Positions 31,127-42,800 of a stretch of 64,000 nucleotides of DNA are shown here, one piece after another. Origin of the DNA: Sesamia nonagrioides (lineage: Eukaryota > Arthropoda > Insecta > Lepidoptera > Noctuidae); the NCBI GenBank assembly GCA_017933935.1, contig JADWQK010001779.1:1733501-1797500 (forward strand). Reading direction: 5' to 3'. Each line of letters starts with the position of its first letter. Positions within the stretch are counted from its first letter, which is position 1. Position numbers and translations under genes: made by a program. Under the pieces are notes generated by a model that was not told the origin of the DNA, ran no database searches, and saw only the letters and a program-made list of their open reading frames with translations.

Positions 31127-31186
31127 CTTCCAGACGCCGAGAGTGCAGGTGCGTTAGTACGCACCTGCACTCTCGGCGTCTGGAAG
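31127..31186. repeat. Perfect palindrome, 27-bp arms, 6-nt loop
   Basis: The arm starting CTTCCAGACGCCGAGAGTGC (31127-31153) is exactly mirrored at 31160-31186, around TTAGTA. The arms are GC-rich, unlike the neighbourhood. Confidence 0.97.
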
Positions 31187-31229
31187 CAAAAGAGGACGTT
31201 ACAACAGCATGTGGGCGGAAGAGAGTCGA

Positions 31230-31398
31230 TATTTTCGCGCTAATCTCGGGAACTACTGGTCCGATTTGAAAAATTCTTTTTGCGTTGGATAGCCCATTAA
31301 TCCAGGAAGGCTTTAGGCTATATAACATCACGCTGCGACCAATAGGAGCGGAGCATAACTAACTCCACGCGACCAAAGTCGCTGGCGGCTGCTAGTAT
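31230..31398 (+). mobile_element. RepA, 5' truncated
   Basis: GCGCTAATCTCGGGAACTAC, CTTTTTGCGTTGGATAGCCC, CGACCAATAGGAGCGGAGCA and the end GGCTGCTAGTATT. Confidence 0.85.
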
Positions 31399-31399
31399 T

Positions 31400-32520
31400 A
31401 AATACATACGGGTCGAATTCATAACCTCCTTTTTTAAGTCGGTAAAAAAGAATAAAGATAAATACTATTATAACTACAAATTAAATAAACGAATAAAAAA
31501 TTATGCAATAATATACAGAAAGTAGAACATGATGATATTTTCATATTGTAAATAAGATAATATTATGGTAGTAGCAGCAAGTGCTTGCGCTTACACATTT
31601 GATATTAATCGCTTGAAGGCGCACGTAAGACAATATCATCAAATCAGAATATGTATTATATAGGTGAAATATAGTTTCAATTTACTTATTTATAAAGGTT
31701 CTTTCTTAGACGAAGTAACATTTCTTACAAGATAATTATATTTACGAGTATACTTACCTACTGTTATGAAAGGTAATGTTTGTATGCAGATACTATAATC
31801 GAACTGCGGCCACGATTCTGAAAACGGAAAGCTATGTGTTTATTGCTCAAACAAAGAAGGATGAAAACACGGACAGAATATTCTTACTGCTACAGATGTT
31901 TTTCATCTTGCAACCATCAAAAAGGTGAATGTCTCAAGTGCCAGTTTCAATTTCCAGCGCCTAGTTTTTGCCACTTAGCAACGTTTAGTCGCTCTACAGC
32001 AACAACAAGTCATAATACAGGGGCTCATTTTATTAACATTATATTATAGTTCTTACGTCTGGTATTTAGTTCAGCGTGTAGCTAATACAACCACGCCCAT
32101 TCGGAAACCTATTCAAAGTTACCTAAGACTAGACACTAAACGTAACTCTATCAGATAACTAGCAATGCGGGAAGACGTGTTGCATTGCGTATTATGTCTT
32201 ATAGATAATCTTGTATCTTTAAAGGACGTGTTAACAGTCTGTCGTGTTATGCAAAATAATTGAGTAATATTCTTGGAGACATAAATCTATGGCCGAGGAC
32301 TAGTTTCGAGATACATGTAAGTTCGAATATGATCTGACGTAAACTTCGCATCTGAGCAACGTTGACGCTGCACAGAAGTTATAGGAAACGTCAACTTTCT
32401 TAAAACATATACCTCCCCCAAGCAAGGGCGGATCCAGCTTTGGCGCCATTGGGGGGTCACATAGTCGTGGTCAAGTCATAAGAAGTTTTAAACTTGATAA
32501 TAATGGATACAATTAAAAAG
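31400..32520. other. AT-rich DNA, nothing recognised
   Basis: A 71-codon Cys-containing frame (31834-32049) was considered and not accepted. No repeat shared with the rest of the window was noticed. Confidence 0.4.
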
Positions 32521-32523
32521 AAG

Positions 32524-32770
32524 GTTTTTAGGGTTCCGTAGCCAAATCGCAAAAAACGGAACCCTTATAGATTCGTCATGTCTGTCTGTCCGTCCGTATG
32601 TCACAGCCATTTTTTTCCGAAACTATAAGAGCTATACTGTTGAAACATGGTAGGTAGATATATTCTGTGAGCCGCATTGAGATTTTGATGAAAAAATAAA
32701 ATAATAATAATAAATATTGGGGGCTCCCCATACTTAGAACTAAAACTCAAAAATAAATTTTTCATCTATC
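32524..32770 (-). mobile_element. GTTCCGTAGCCAAATGG repeat, second copy
   Basis: GGGTTCCGTAGCCAAATCGC, TCTGTCTGTCCGTCCGTATG and GCTCCCCATACTTAGAACT align with 25600-25840. Confidence 0.7.
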
Positions 32771-33140
32771 ACATGCGTGTATCTATGGATAGGTCTTCGG
32801 CGTCAGGGCACTGAGATTGCTTCTCCCTCACGCGCTGCAGCTCCTCATGCGCCAGCATCACTGCTACCCAAAAGAAGGTGACATCTTGCCATGCACTCTT
32901 GCTCTGGACCATAGCTTTTACCAGGGCCGGATGAATGAGATGCACACCGCCACAAGGACATGGCAGAACTCCGTCCAAGCCGGGAACACCTCAACCTTAT
33001 GCCACCACCGTGACCTTAGTCCCCACAGTGGTGATACCCTTACTTTTCCTCCCGTCTTACCCAGATCAGGAACCTTGCACAACAAAGGACTTGTGTCAGA
33101 CTGAAGGTGAGAACCCCGTGGTGCCTCACTAGCCACTAGA
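32769..33140 (-). pseudogene. R1-clade-like LINE, C-terminal coding end
   Basis: The minus strand reads GGVHLIHPALVKAMVQSKSA, then WQDVTFFWVAVMLAHEELQR and VREKQSQ. It parallels the copy at 20625-20960. Upstream frames (KVRVSPLWGLRSRWWHKVEV) are shifted. Confidence 0.65.
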
Positions 33141-33354
33141 TTATGAAGTGAAAACTATGTGTTAATGTCATCTGAATTTCCCATTTTGGCAATAAATGTA
33201 TTTAAAGTTTGAAAGTGGTGAAAATCTGCTGGACGTGGGAATAGCAGGACCGTTCATTCGAGCGATGCGGGAGGCATGTTTAGTCATAGATGTTTTATGG
33301 CTGATTGCTAGAAGCTGACCCCAATAAAACAGTTGGGAAATACTAGGCTTAAAA

Positions 33355-33660
33355 TTATGTGACTTGGTAAACCTTCCCATGTTCTATGTGACGGGTCTGG
33401 TTTCCGCGCTCAGTCCCTCCAGCGGCCCATTGTGCGTGAGCCATCGCGGCCTTTGGCGGTTGCTCCAGAAAGCCCACCTCCCTCCAGAAGCCCATTAAGT
33501 CTCCTGGCCTGTTGAGAACGTCTGTGTAAGCCCGTAATGCCCGCAGTGGTGCCCCTATAGATTTGCTTCTAATTTGGGTAACGCCTGTACATTCGAAGAG
33601 TACATTCGCAACTGTCTCATCAGCCTCTATACAGGCTCTGCACACAGGGCTAAAACCTCC
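33355..33660 (-). pseudogene. LINE C-terminal zinc-binding tail
   Basis: The minus strand encodes a 96-codon open piece: CRACIEADETVANVLFECTG and then VTQIRSKSIGAPLRALRAYT. This is a C-x2-C...x4-C motif typical of the end of non-LTR retrotransposon polyproteins with an RNase H domain (the usual His is Asn here), and GFWREVGFLEQP follows. It is a truncated copy. Confidence 0.7.
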
Positions 33661-33974
33661 CCAACTTTAAGTTGCTGTTGCTGCTACTACTGCTACTACT
33701 ACGATATTACTGAGGACAACTTAATATACCTACTCAGTTTATATTACTCTGACCTTATCAAGCTTATGCTTACCGGGCAGACATTTCCAAAGCGTTACAA
33801 TTCGGTGGGAACCACTGTACTATTTTATGTCCTTAGGCTTTAAATCTAGTTATTTATTACCTAGTACCGGATTGATCTAATAAAATAAGATCCGCTTAAC
33901 TTCTCATTAGGTATGCATAACATTGTAAAGTTTATCGGAACCGACGTCAAGGTGTAGTTTAACTTGTATTACAA

Positions 33975-34530
33975 AGTGTTCAGCTATGTTGTGCCGACCA
34001 AAACTTTTAGGTCATAAGTCAAGTCGATATCTTTTTATACTTATTTATTGTTAGCCTGCCTACCAATAGAACCCATGAACTCAGCATATACCATATATGC
34101 TGAATTCATGTATCAAATTTTTAAATGAAATAAAATGAAATGAAATTTATTAAAAAAAAACAGAAAAACAATCAATGTACAAAAAGTCTGTTTGTATGGT
34201 AATAAAAATCTTAATAATAACAATCGTAAAAGCTAACTTACTGTAGTCTAAGTGTTCAGCTAAGTTGTGCCGACCAAAACTTTTAGGTCATAAGTCAAGT
34301 CGATATCTTTTTATACTTATTTATTGTTAGCCTGCCTACCAATAGAACCCATGAACTCAGCGTATACCATATATGCTGAATTCATGTATCAAATTTTTTA
34401 AATGAAATAAAATGAAATGAAATTTATTAAAAAAAAAAAACAGAACAGCAATTAATGTTCAAAAAGTCTGTTTGTATGGTAATAAAAATCTTAATAATAA
34501 CAATCGTAAAAGCTAACTTACTGTAGTCTA
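33975..34530. repeat. Tandem duplication, 276/280 bp
   Basis: 33975-34250 and 34251-34530 are nearly identical, both from AGTGTTCAGCTAWGTTGTGC to GCTAACTTACTGTAGTCTA. Differences are mainly a handful of substitutions and the length of A runs, so the duplication looks recent. Confidence 0.95.
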
Positions 34531-34700
34531 ATACATAATATAGATCTATAAAATTACGATCTAAACCTAATGTTGGGACGACCCGAACTAGGTTTATTTA
34601 AACCTGTGTTTCAGGCTAGCGACCTTCAGGATTGCTCTTTGGGCTCGTTCCAAGGGCAGAAGTAAAGTTTTAGGGGCACCACCCCAAATTATAACTGATC
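34531..34700 (-). pseudogene. Non-LTR LINE polymerase fragment
   Basis: The minus strand reads VIIWGGAPKTLLLPLERAQR then AILKVASLKHRFK and a stop, a segment found near the C-terminus of Jockey/CR1-type polymerases. The duplicated block at 33975-34530 probably contains part of its 3' region. Confidence 0.75.
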
Positions 34701-34819
34701 AGTTTCTCATACAATTTTTTTTTTTTTGTCTGGTATTTATTACATTTACCTATACTTAGGTCATATCCTTTTTTTTAGAATGCTGCACACAATAAAGTTT
34801 GCATACATGCTCATCATGC

Positions 34820-35080
34820 AGGAGGCCTAGTGGATAAAACACCAGCCTCTCAAGTATGAGTGCGCGGGTTCGTTTCCAGGTCAGGCGTGTACTTTCTAAG
34901 TATATCTTGGACACCAATGACTGAAAGTGAAGGAAAACATCTTGAGGAAGCCTGGACTTTGTGTCTGAAATCGCCAACACGCATTGAGCAAGCGTGGTGA
35001 TTCCTTACCTTCTCTGTATGAGAGGAGACCTGTGCTCAGCAGTGGAACGATGGAAAAAAGGTTGTTGATGATTACGCTGA
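34820..35080 (+). mobile_element. SINE-2, 5' truncated
   Basis: GAGGCCTAGTGGATAAAACA, CGGGTTCGTTTCCAGGTCAG and GAGACCTGTGCTCAGCAGTG, with a GTTGTTGATGAT tail. A further AAAAAGGGTTGATGATGATG tail lies at 35168-35190. Confidence 0.85.
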
Positions 35081-35214
35081 ACTATTTTGTAAGATCTTCG
35101 CTTACCACGTCAATATCGCCACCACTGAGTTTTCTCATTACACATTCCGCCGTCTATTTATTTATCGATAAAAAGGGTTGATGATGATGACATGCTATGC
35201 TACGAATGCTATTC

Positions 35215-35985
35215 AAATTCAAACTTTATTTCAGCAAGGCAAAAAAACTTATCCTATGTTAGTAAAAGAGAAACAGAGTAAAAGAGAATCAGTTGGCGAC
35301 ATGAACATGTGCACGCACATGCCTGTCTGACCAGAGCCTAATAAAAGGACCGTCGACCTTGTCCGCCAATGTAGCTAGGATACTGTTCGGGCCGCCCCGA
35401 AATCGTCGCAACATCGAAGCACATCGTTTGCCAATGATGGTATAAAAGTCATCAATTCGCGCTTCCGCGAACATGCCTGATGCACTGCAAAACCGAGGCA
35501 GCCCCAACAACATCCTCAGTCCATTGTTCTACTGGACGCGCAGAGCGTTGTAAGCCTTCTGCGTATACCTAACAAACAAGCTGCACGGGCAAAACGACTG
35601 ACAGTAAGCTCTAAAGAGCGTCAGTTTTACCTGCTCAGTGCACCGCGCAAATCTACGAGCAAGCATATTGCATCGGACTGCCAACGCCCTGCGCTCCCTA
35701 TCTATATCCTGGTCATCTGTGAGAGAATCCGTCACCACATGACCGAGGTATTTAAATTGAGACCACTTTTAATGGTGTTCCTTGTAACATCACCGGTGGT
35801 ATATTCGTGGGTGTATTATTACGAACTTTAAATACCATAATATCACTTTTAGTGGCATTGTACCTCAAACCATGGGCCTCCGCATACCTCTCACACACGG
35901 CCACTAATTTCCTTAGTCCACAGATTGATGGGCTGAGCAGCATCATGTCGTCAGCATAGCTTATGTTGGTCATCATCTATGCTAT
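35215..35985 (-). pseudogene. Non-LTR LINE reverse transcriptase, C-terminal third
   Basis: Three minus-strand pieces follow one another with frame breaks. The first has ISYADDMMLLSPSICGLRKL, where YADD is the polymerase active-site motif. The second is DIDRERRALAVRCNMLARRF and TEQVKLTLFRAYCQSFCPCS. The third is MLLGLPRFCSASGMFAEARI and SMLRRFRGGPNSILATLADK. Only small interruptions separate them, so this is a fairly recent dead copy. The clade was not settled. Confidence 0.88.
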
Positions 35986-36002
35986 GCTATGCATGCTACG
36001 CT

Positions 36003-36040
36003 ATGCATGCTACAGGCGAAGCCGCGGGCGGAAAGCTAGT
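36003..36040 (-). mobile_element. RepB terminal fragment
   Basis: GCGAAGCCGCGGGCGGAAAG followed by CTAGTA is the GC-rich RepB start in reverse. Confidence 0.6.
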
Positions 36041-36559
36041 AATGTAATAAATAAAAACACGACTTCACTCAGAAATGTGACTCATATTTTTTTTTTAATG
36101 CTCAAGCTCTAGTTTAAAACGGAACGTTTATTAACTACTCTTTACTCTTACTCGATTTTTTTTTCATTCGGTGGCAGTGACGTTTCGCTAGAGTTACCAA
36201 TATGGCGACTGTAATTTGCCTCATTTTTCAGAACCGTTATAGTTTTTTTTTTAAATACTCTGTATGTAGCATACATAGTATGCGGATATGACTCGAACCG
36301 ATCTTTATGTTTTATTATTCAAGAAACGAAATTATTAATATAGATTAGTTAATATAAAGATAACTGCGTAAGCTGAAAAGTGAATAATGTTTATACCTCA
36401 ATACTTAATATTCATATTATCTTCTCAAAAAAATAATTTGTTGGATTGCCTTCATCTGATTTCTAGATGCGTTTGATCAAACGATGGTGTAGATCAAGGA
36501 GATAAAAAGAATCGAGAATTTAAAAAAAAAACTTCTAAACATAAAATTATTAGATTTTT
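36041..36559. other. AT-rich DNA downstream of the cuticle gene
   Basis: No coding frame or repeat recognised. Confidence 0.5.
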
Positions 36560-36565
36560 TTTAAT
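36560..36565 (-). promoter_or_regulatory. Possible poly(A) signal of the cuticle gene
   Basis: The minus strand has ATTAAA about 158 nt beyond the TAA stop. It is a common variant of the AATAAA signal, and no AATAAA was seen closer. Confidence 0.3.
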
Positions 36566-36722
36566 TAATACATTTTCAAGTTCGTTCTACAAGAGTTTGC
36601 ATTATAATACACAGTTCACATTCAACTTTATACAGTTTAACATTTTTTTTTTGGCTTTTTCTGGTAGTTTTGTATAAAAAATAGTGTGTCAGGCAGTGTT
36701 GAGCTTGGGTCAGAGGTAGAGT

Positions 36723-36878
36723 TTAGTGCCAGCCGCCGTGTTGGCCCCAGGGCTCTTCGGGAGCTGCGGCCGCAGCGTGGGCTGCGTGCGCGTACTGAGA
36801 GAGGTGGACGGCGCGTGCGTGCTGTACCTCAGGGGTGTCCACTACGTATTGACCGTCGTGGGTCAGCTGGATGTGAGC
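36723..36878 (-). CDS. Cuticle protein exon 4 (last)
   Basis: The acceptor TTTTTTTCTCAG precedes AHIQLTHDGQYVVDTPEVQH, the third motif copy. The exon gives 51 residues and ends in GGWH and TAA. The motif here has Arg in place of the usual Lys (QHARAVH). Confidence 0.93.
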   Translation of the reverse strand, partial: AHIQLTHDGQYVVDTPEVQHARAVHLSQYAHAAHAAAAAPEEPWGQHGGWH

Positions 36879-39800
36879 CTGAGAAAAAAAGAAGGATAAC
36901 ACGTTTAAATCGTGAATAATTTGGTGGAGTTGAGTGTAGCAAGAGATATGGAAAGATGGACAGATATTCTAATCGATGGTGGACAATACGAAATCCTACG
37001 ACATCATCAGTCTTAAACTCGAGCGAGCTTAACGTAACATGAAGGCTCACATAATTACCTGAGGACCAGTCCATTTGCCGTAACCGGCAGCATAACCTGC
37101 TCCGTGTCCAAGACCGCCGTATGCGAGGGGGGCGAGGGCAGCTCCATGTCCCAGGCCGCCGCCGTAGGCGCCATGAGCTGCGTTAGCGTGGGCCGCGTTG
37201 TGGGCTGCGATGTGAGCGGCCTTAAGGTGGGCCACCTCGGGGGTGTCTACCACGCGACCGTCATGAGCCAGAGGGGCGGGGCCGTATTTCAGAAGACCTG
37301 GGAGGGAAGGTCAGGTTAGCTGAGGATTTTAAATGTTGAGTTTCTTTTGGTCACACGATACATGTGTCTAAATCATTAAGAATACTTTTCATATCCATTT
37401 CGAATGATCAACGTTCTTTTGTATATCTTAACGAAATAATTAAACAATTGCAATATACTATTCTGCAGCTTCTATTACGAAATTAAATCAATCTGCTAAG
37501 TTTTTTCCACCATGTAGCAAATAATTAGTGCCTGCTTCCAATCTATCCTGTTTGTAGTTATATAGCAGTCTTTTTGATAGCTTTTCTTACTATAATTATC
37601 AAATATTTACCAGCGGCAGGAGCACCGTAATGCCCGCCGGCACCATAAGCGGGACCGGCAATGTATCCTGCGGCGGGTGCCCACGCGCCGTGCGACGTGG
37701 ATGCTTGCGCGTGGGCCGCGGCGTGGGCTGCCTTAGCGTGAGCTACCTCGGGTGTGTCCAGCAAGAACTTGCCGTCGGGACTTAGTTGAACGTGCGCTGG
37801 CGGGCCCGCGTAGTATGAAGCCTGAGCCAGGCAGAGGGTGGCTGCGAGGATAATCTGGAAAGAAGGGGAGAGGAGGGTTAAAACTGTTCTAAAAAAGGGA
37901 ATATGATCAATAAATAAATAACAGATTAAGTTGCTATTGGCGTGCTTGGTTTATGACCCTAAATAAGTAGGGTAGGAGTAGTAGGGTTGATTAAGTTTTA
38001 ATTTGGGTAACTTTTCTTGAGGGACTCTAGAACCCTCATAAGGACTCAAATATCAAATAAAACGCATATCATATGAGATTAATTGTGGTTCACCTAGTCA
38101 GAATTATGAATCGAGAGTTAAAATAAAGAACCAGTTAAGAAATTTAGCAGTCATTGAAGTATTAAACTATGAATGCCATAAAATTTAATAAGTATGACTA
38201 TAAAAGCACTGACTATTAAACTATGACAAATGACATTGTATGGCATGGTCTGTTTTGCATCATAATAATATTGACCTCGCCTATAGCGAGTTCCAGAAAT
38301 GTGTGATCATTTTAAAGATGTTTTCAGACCATGAAACTGAACAACTTTTACCAAGGAACCAACATGGTTACCGCGATCAGTAATGACAAGACCCAAACTT
38401 TTGGAATATTAAGAACTTTTAGATCATTAAGAACATTTGGATCATTTAGAACATTTTGATCATTTAGCACATCTGAACCATTTAGAACATCTGGACCATT
38501 TAGATGATTTAGATCATTTAGAACATTGGAGTCGTTTAGAACATTTGGGTCGTTTAGAACATTTGGATCATTTAGAACATTTGAAGTTTTTTATCAAAAT
38601 CAAACAGCTAAATACTAGAAAACAACACATAAAGTGCATCAATTTTAATTATAATTGATAAGTCTGACATTGTCGGTAGATATTTATCGGAGCGTAGCCA
38701 AGAGTTTCGCGGTTTCACGCGGTCATTCCGAAACCTAGACACTTACGCAGCCACCTGAGTCGTAGTCACTCACACGTGAATGTAATTGGACAGCTTACAA
38801 CATGTTACTCACTTTTGTTACTAAACTATACGACTATTTGGTGACAAAAGGACCCTTGACAGGATTGTGAACAAGTGTATCGTAAAAAAGTTATAGTACC
38901 TACCTATATACTATATAGGTACTATAACTTTATAGTATATACATAGTATAACCTAAAGAGGTCGTGATTATTTTTCAGGAAGCTCTAGGTATTATTCTGT
39001 ATTATTTCTTTATCCCTAGAATAAGAAACAAAATCTTTAAAATTTCATGATAGACTATCATAGCATGTGTATACTAAAATGCGAACACACTCGCAATTGA
39101 TCGCATTTTCTTTTCTTGTCTTTCATGTTTTCTCTTTTTGTTGCTCTCGTATTAATGTATAATGTAAAGGAAAAACTAAGTCTTCAACTACAGACTATGC
39201 CTAAATGGAGACTCCTTGACATGTAATGTAAGCCTAAATGAAATGAAATTAACTTATTTATTTATTTAATTGATCGAAAATTAAACTATCTCGAAACTTA
39301 TTATTCTACGACGAGTGGACCTCATCAACATAACAATTATAAAGATCGAATACACTGGAAGTATATTTCTGTCAAAACATGTCTGATATAGTTCCGGGGC
39401 ACAAATTGCATACAAGCTGACCCACTGCGGCTCACGCTTGACTGACAGCGTCGAAAAAAGTAACAACAGTCAGTTTGGACATGTCGTTATTATGTCTATT
39501 ACACGGACCAGCGACGGCTATTGTAATGTTGCCAAAGGATATTACACTAGTTTCTTATATAGATATGTATTCTTGGAAACTATAAAAAAAGAAGGCAGAA
39601 CTGCAGTCTACGTTGGTTATGGTGAGATCTACGAGAAACAGATGTCTTGCTATTTTGACACGTAACTGCAAAGACAATCTTGTCTATGATGAGACTGTGG
39701 AACGATATCACACCTCGTACTGTTTGACATTCCAGTGTCTTCAAGAAGGTGACGTCACTATTATTGTGCGATGAAATTGATCTAATTCCGAACTTTGAGT

Positions 39801-42800
39801 AAAAAGTTTCTATCAATTTAGAGCTAACCTTACTCAAAAGCTCATAACAGTATAAACCGTTACATTCAAACAGATTAATTTCAACACTTATAAGATTAAG
39901 ATACAAAATCTGTCATAATCACAAAATTATCTTGCCTAGTTTACACCAAGTTAAGATACTTTAACTAATACTCGAGCAATTACTAGGCACGATTTCATGA
40001 AATGTTAGTCGTATCAAATAAATTAAAGTATTGTTTTAATATCAGATTTCCCACGAGCTTCACAGACTATATCAGTCACATGAGTGTCAAGCCATCATAA
40101 TGTTGCATCGTGAACCTAATTTCAAAATGGACACCGAATTAACGCGTGTGAATTTGTAAATTATTGTTTTACTTAACTTATGTTTCAGCAATGCTAGCCG
40201 TTGTACTATTTTGAAGTATCATAATGGTTAAACTGCGTCGTTTGCGAAACTATCTATAAAGAGGTCTTGAAATAATTTAAGAAATAAAATAACGGAGTTA
40301 CTTTGAGGCTAAGGAATTCTGATATACTTACTGCCTTTATGCAGACAATGAGGCTACGTAAGAAGTAAAGAGGCCGCATGATATTGTCAGTATTATTATC
40401 AATTTAGAGCCTTTAAAATAATTTTAGTTATATCCCAAAAAACTATACGACCGAAAGTATTATAGACTTCAAATTAACTAAAGGATTTTAATTCATTCCC
40501 AATTGGTTCCATTATTGTAACTTCGCTGCACAAATTACATTTAATTTTATATAATTCGTGCTCAACAATTCTAGTACACTAGAAACCAGGGTATTTTGCA
40601 AAACTATTGCTTGCAGCTAACTAGTTACGCGAAACGTTGAAGGCGTGGCACGCACCGGCTATGCCCGCCGTTGCAGATGACAGATAAACAACAACAGCTT
40701 TAAATAAAACGGACAAGCTATAAATACGCTTTCAAACAGATACGAATCGAACACCATAGATTACATTACAAAGGGCCGCGCGTACTGTACTCATTTTTCA
40801 TAAATCGAAAATTAATTTTATGAGTTAGATAACAGCCAATATAGTTTTTTTGGTTTTATTATTATTATAAGGCATTGATAATTGTTTAAAGCCTTACCTA
40901 TTAGCTCAAAGGTTTTAACATTTCTTAAAATCCTGTATCATTAGTTGTGATTTACTTTATCAGACTAGGTTCGGAATTTCAATAAATTCTCTAGTTTAAT
41001 TAATCCCACCGGCTGCAGATCATTTGTCGAACATGAAATATTATAGACATAATATGCTAAGGTATAATTACACTTTAGGTATCTTTATTAATTAATTACA
41101 TTCGTTAAAGCCAGTCTTTTTCTACTTCCCTTTACTTAATTAAGACTTAACAGCATAAAACATAAGCCATTCTGTCTAATATCTGGAAGTGAAAAATATT
41201 TTGGAAACAGTGTCTATGAAAGCAACCGTGAAGAAAGAGATCCGAATTTAAACTAGCTGAAAGTAAAAAATAATATGAATGTATTTTATAATATTAAGAT
41301 AAACTACTAACTTATGGCTATATTTAAATATCAAAATAAATGTACTTTAAAGTCAAATCGGAAGGCTGAATGGAGAAGTACTTTAGTCTCAGAAGTAAAA
41401 TGGACTCGTAAATATCGAATTTTGAAATTAGAATGATTCTCACCAATAAAGTTGATGTATTGCAATATTCTAACCGCAACCCGAAACGCGATCGAATGTG
41501 GTTTACTCTGTTCTTACATATCTGTATCGCGTTTCTACAGATAATAACACCAAAACGCACGTAATCAATATAGTGATACTGAATATAAACCGCAGACCGC
41601 TTTAATAGCTTCGTAAGTTCAAAATAACATTTTTATCAAACGAAATAGAAAGTGTCAAGTGTGAACGTTGTCAAAACAATAACATATTTCTTTTCTGGAT
41701 TTTCGAGTTTATAACATTCTAATTTTAAATATTTATGCAAAATATAAGTCTTGTAGGTACTTAATTAATTTTATTGTTTAGGGCGAAACTATTCTAAGTA
41801 CTTATGAAACATATTTTAATTTGAAATAATATCTAGAATAATGCCACGCCCTGTTTAGCTAGTTATAAAACGCTTTCCTATGATACTTATTAAAACGAAT
41901 TCATGAATTAATGAACATACGGCACTTGGAATTTAAGTTAATAATCCCCACGTACTTTAATGACTTATAAATTCTAATAGTTTAATTTCACTATTAAGTG
42001 CAATTTCCTAAGCGATAAACGTATAAAACAGCAATTTATATCTGATTGTCAGCCTTGGTGCATACTAATTATCCACGTAATAAAAAGTAAATAACCTGGC
42101 AAAGGCAACGATAAATCGAAAGTTATTTGTTTGATTTGAAAAATAATTAAATGACAGGAGGATCATGAAACTCGAAATCAAATCCTAAAAGTATCGAATT
42201 GATAGTTTTTTTTAACAACTTCCTCGTCGAATTCAGAATAAGACCAGCATTAAGTGCGAATACCAATGAATCAATGTTTAGCTATGACAATAATGAATTC
42301 TAACAACACGAACCTGAGATAAATATGTATGTACGAGTCATAATTAAGCACTTGTTCGCGCGCGCAACCCACAAAACAGTTGGACAAGTGATCAGCAGTG
42401 TAAATAGCTACAACTGTTTGATAAACCATCGTCTCTTGCGCAATGTTGAGCCACAGCCCTTGTGCTGAAAGGTCTAGATTAACAACTATTATTATTTAGA
42501 TATGAATTCATTTGTAGGCATGTCGATATTTGAATCGAGAATGTTTTAGCAAAATGATTTATAGTCATAACATTCTTTTTTGTTTTTAAAATCAAATTCG
42601 GAATTCAAAAAGAAGTAATAGACATCAACTTTTATTTTTAAAACAGACATGGATCTGATGAATATTGATAAAGCGTTACATTTCGTCAGAACAGACAAAG
42701 TAGGTCAGAACTATGTAGTTTACGGACAGTCTCTCAGATTCTGTTATTAAAGAAAATTTAAGGACATCAGACAAAGCGAGCGCGGCCGTAATTTGTGGGC

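Noticed and set aside
31834..32049. 71-codon Cys-containing frame
   Set aside because: Cys spacing (CYRC, CNHQ, CLKC) is suggestive of a knuckle, but there is no recognised family, splice context or repeat conservation.
36003..36040. Promoter CpG-rich patch downstream of the gene
   Set aside because: It is the GC-rich end of RepB.
36686..37319. Plus-strand frames over the cuticle exons
   Set aside because: They are antisense shadows of GC-rich Ala/Gly/His codons on the minus strand.
38437..38658. 73-codon frame with DHLEHL repeats
   Set aside because: The period-9/18 minisatellite spells this automatically; no start context, signal or homologue is apparent, and it lies in an intron on the opposite strand.
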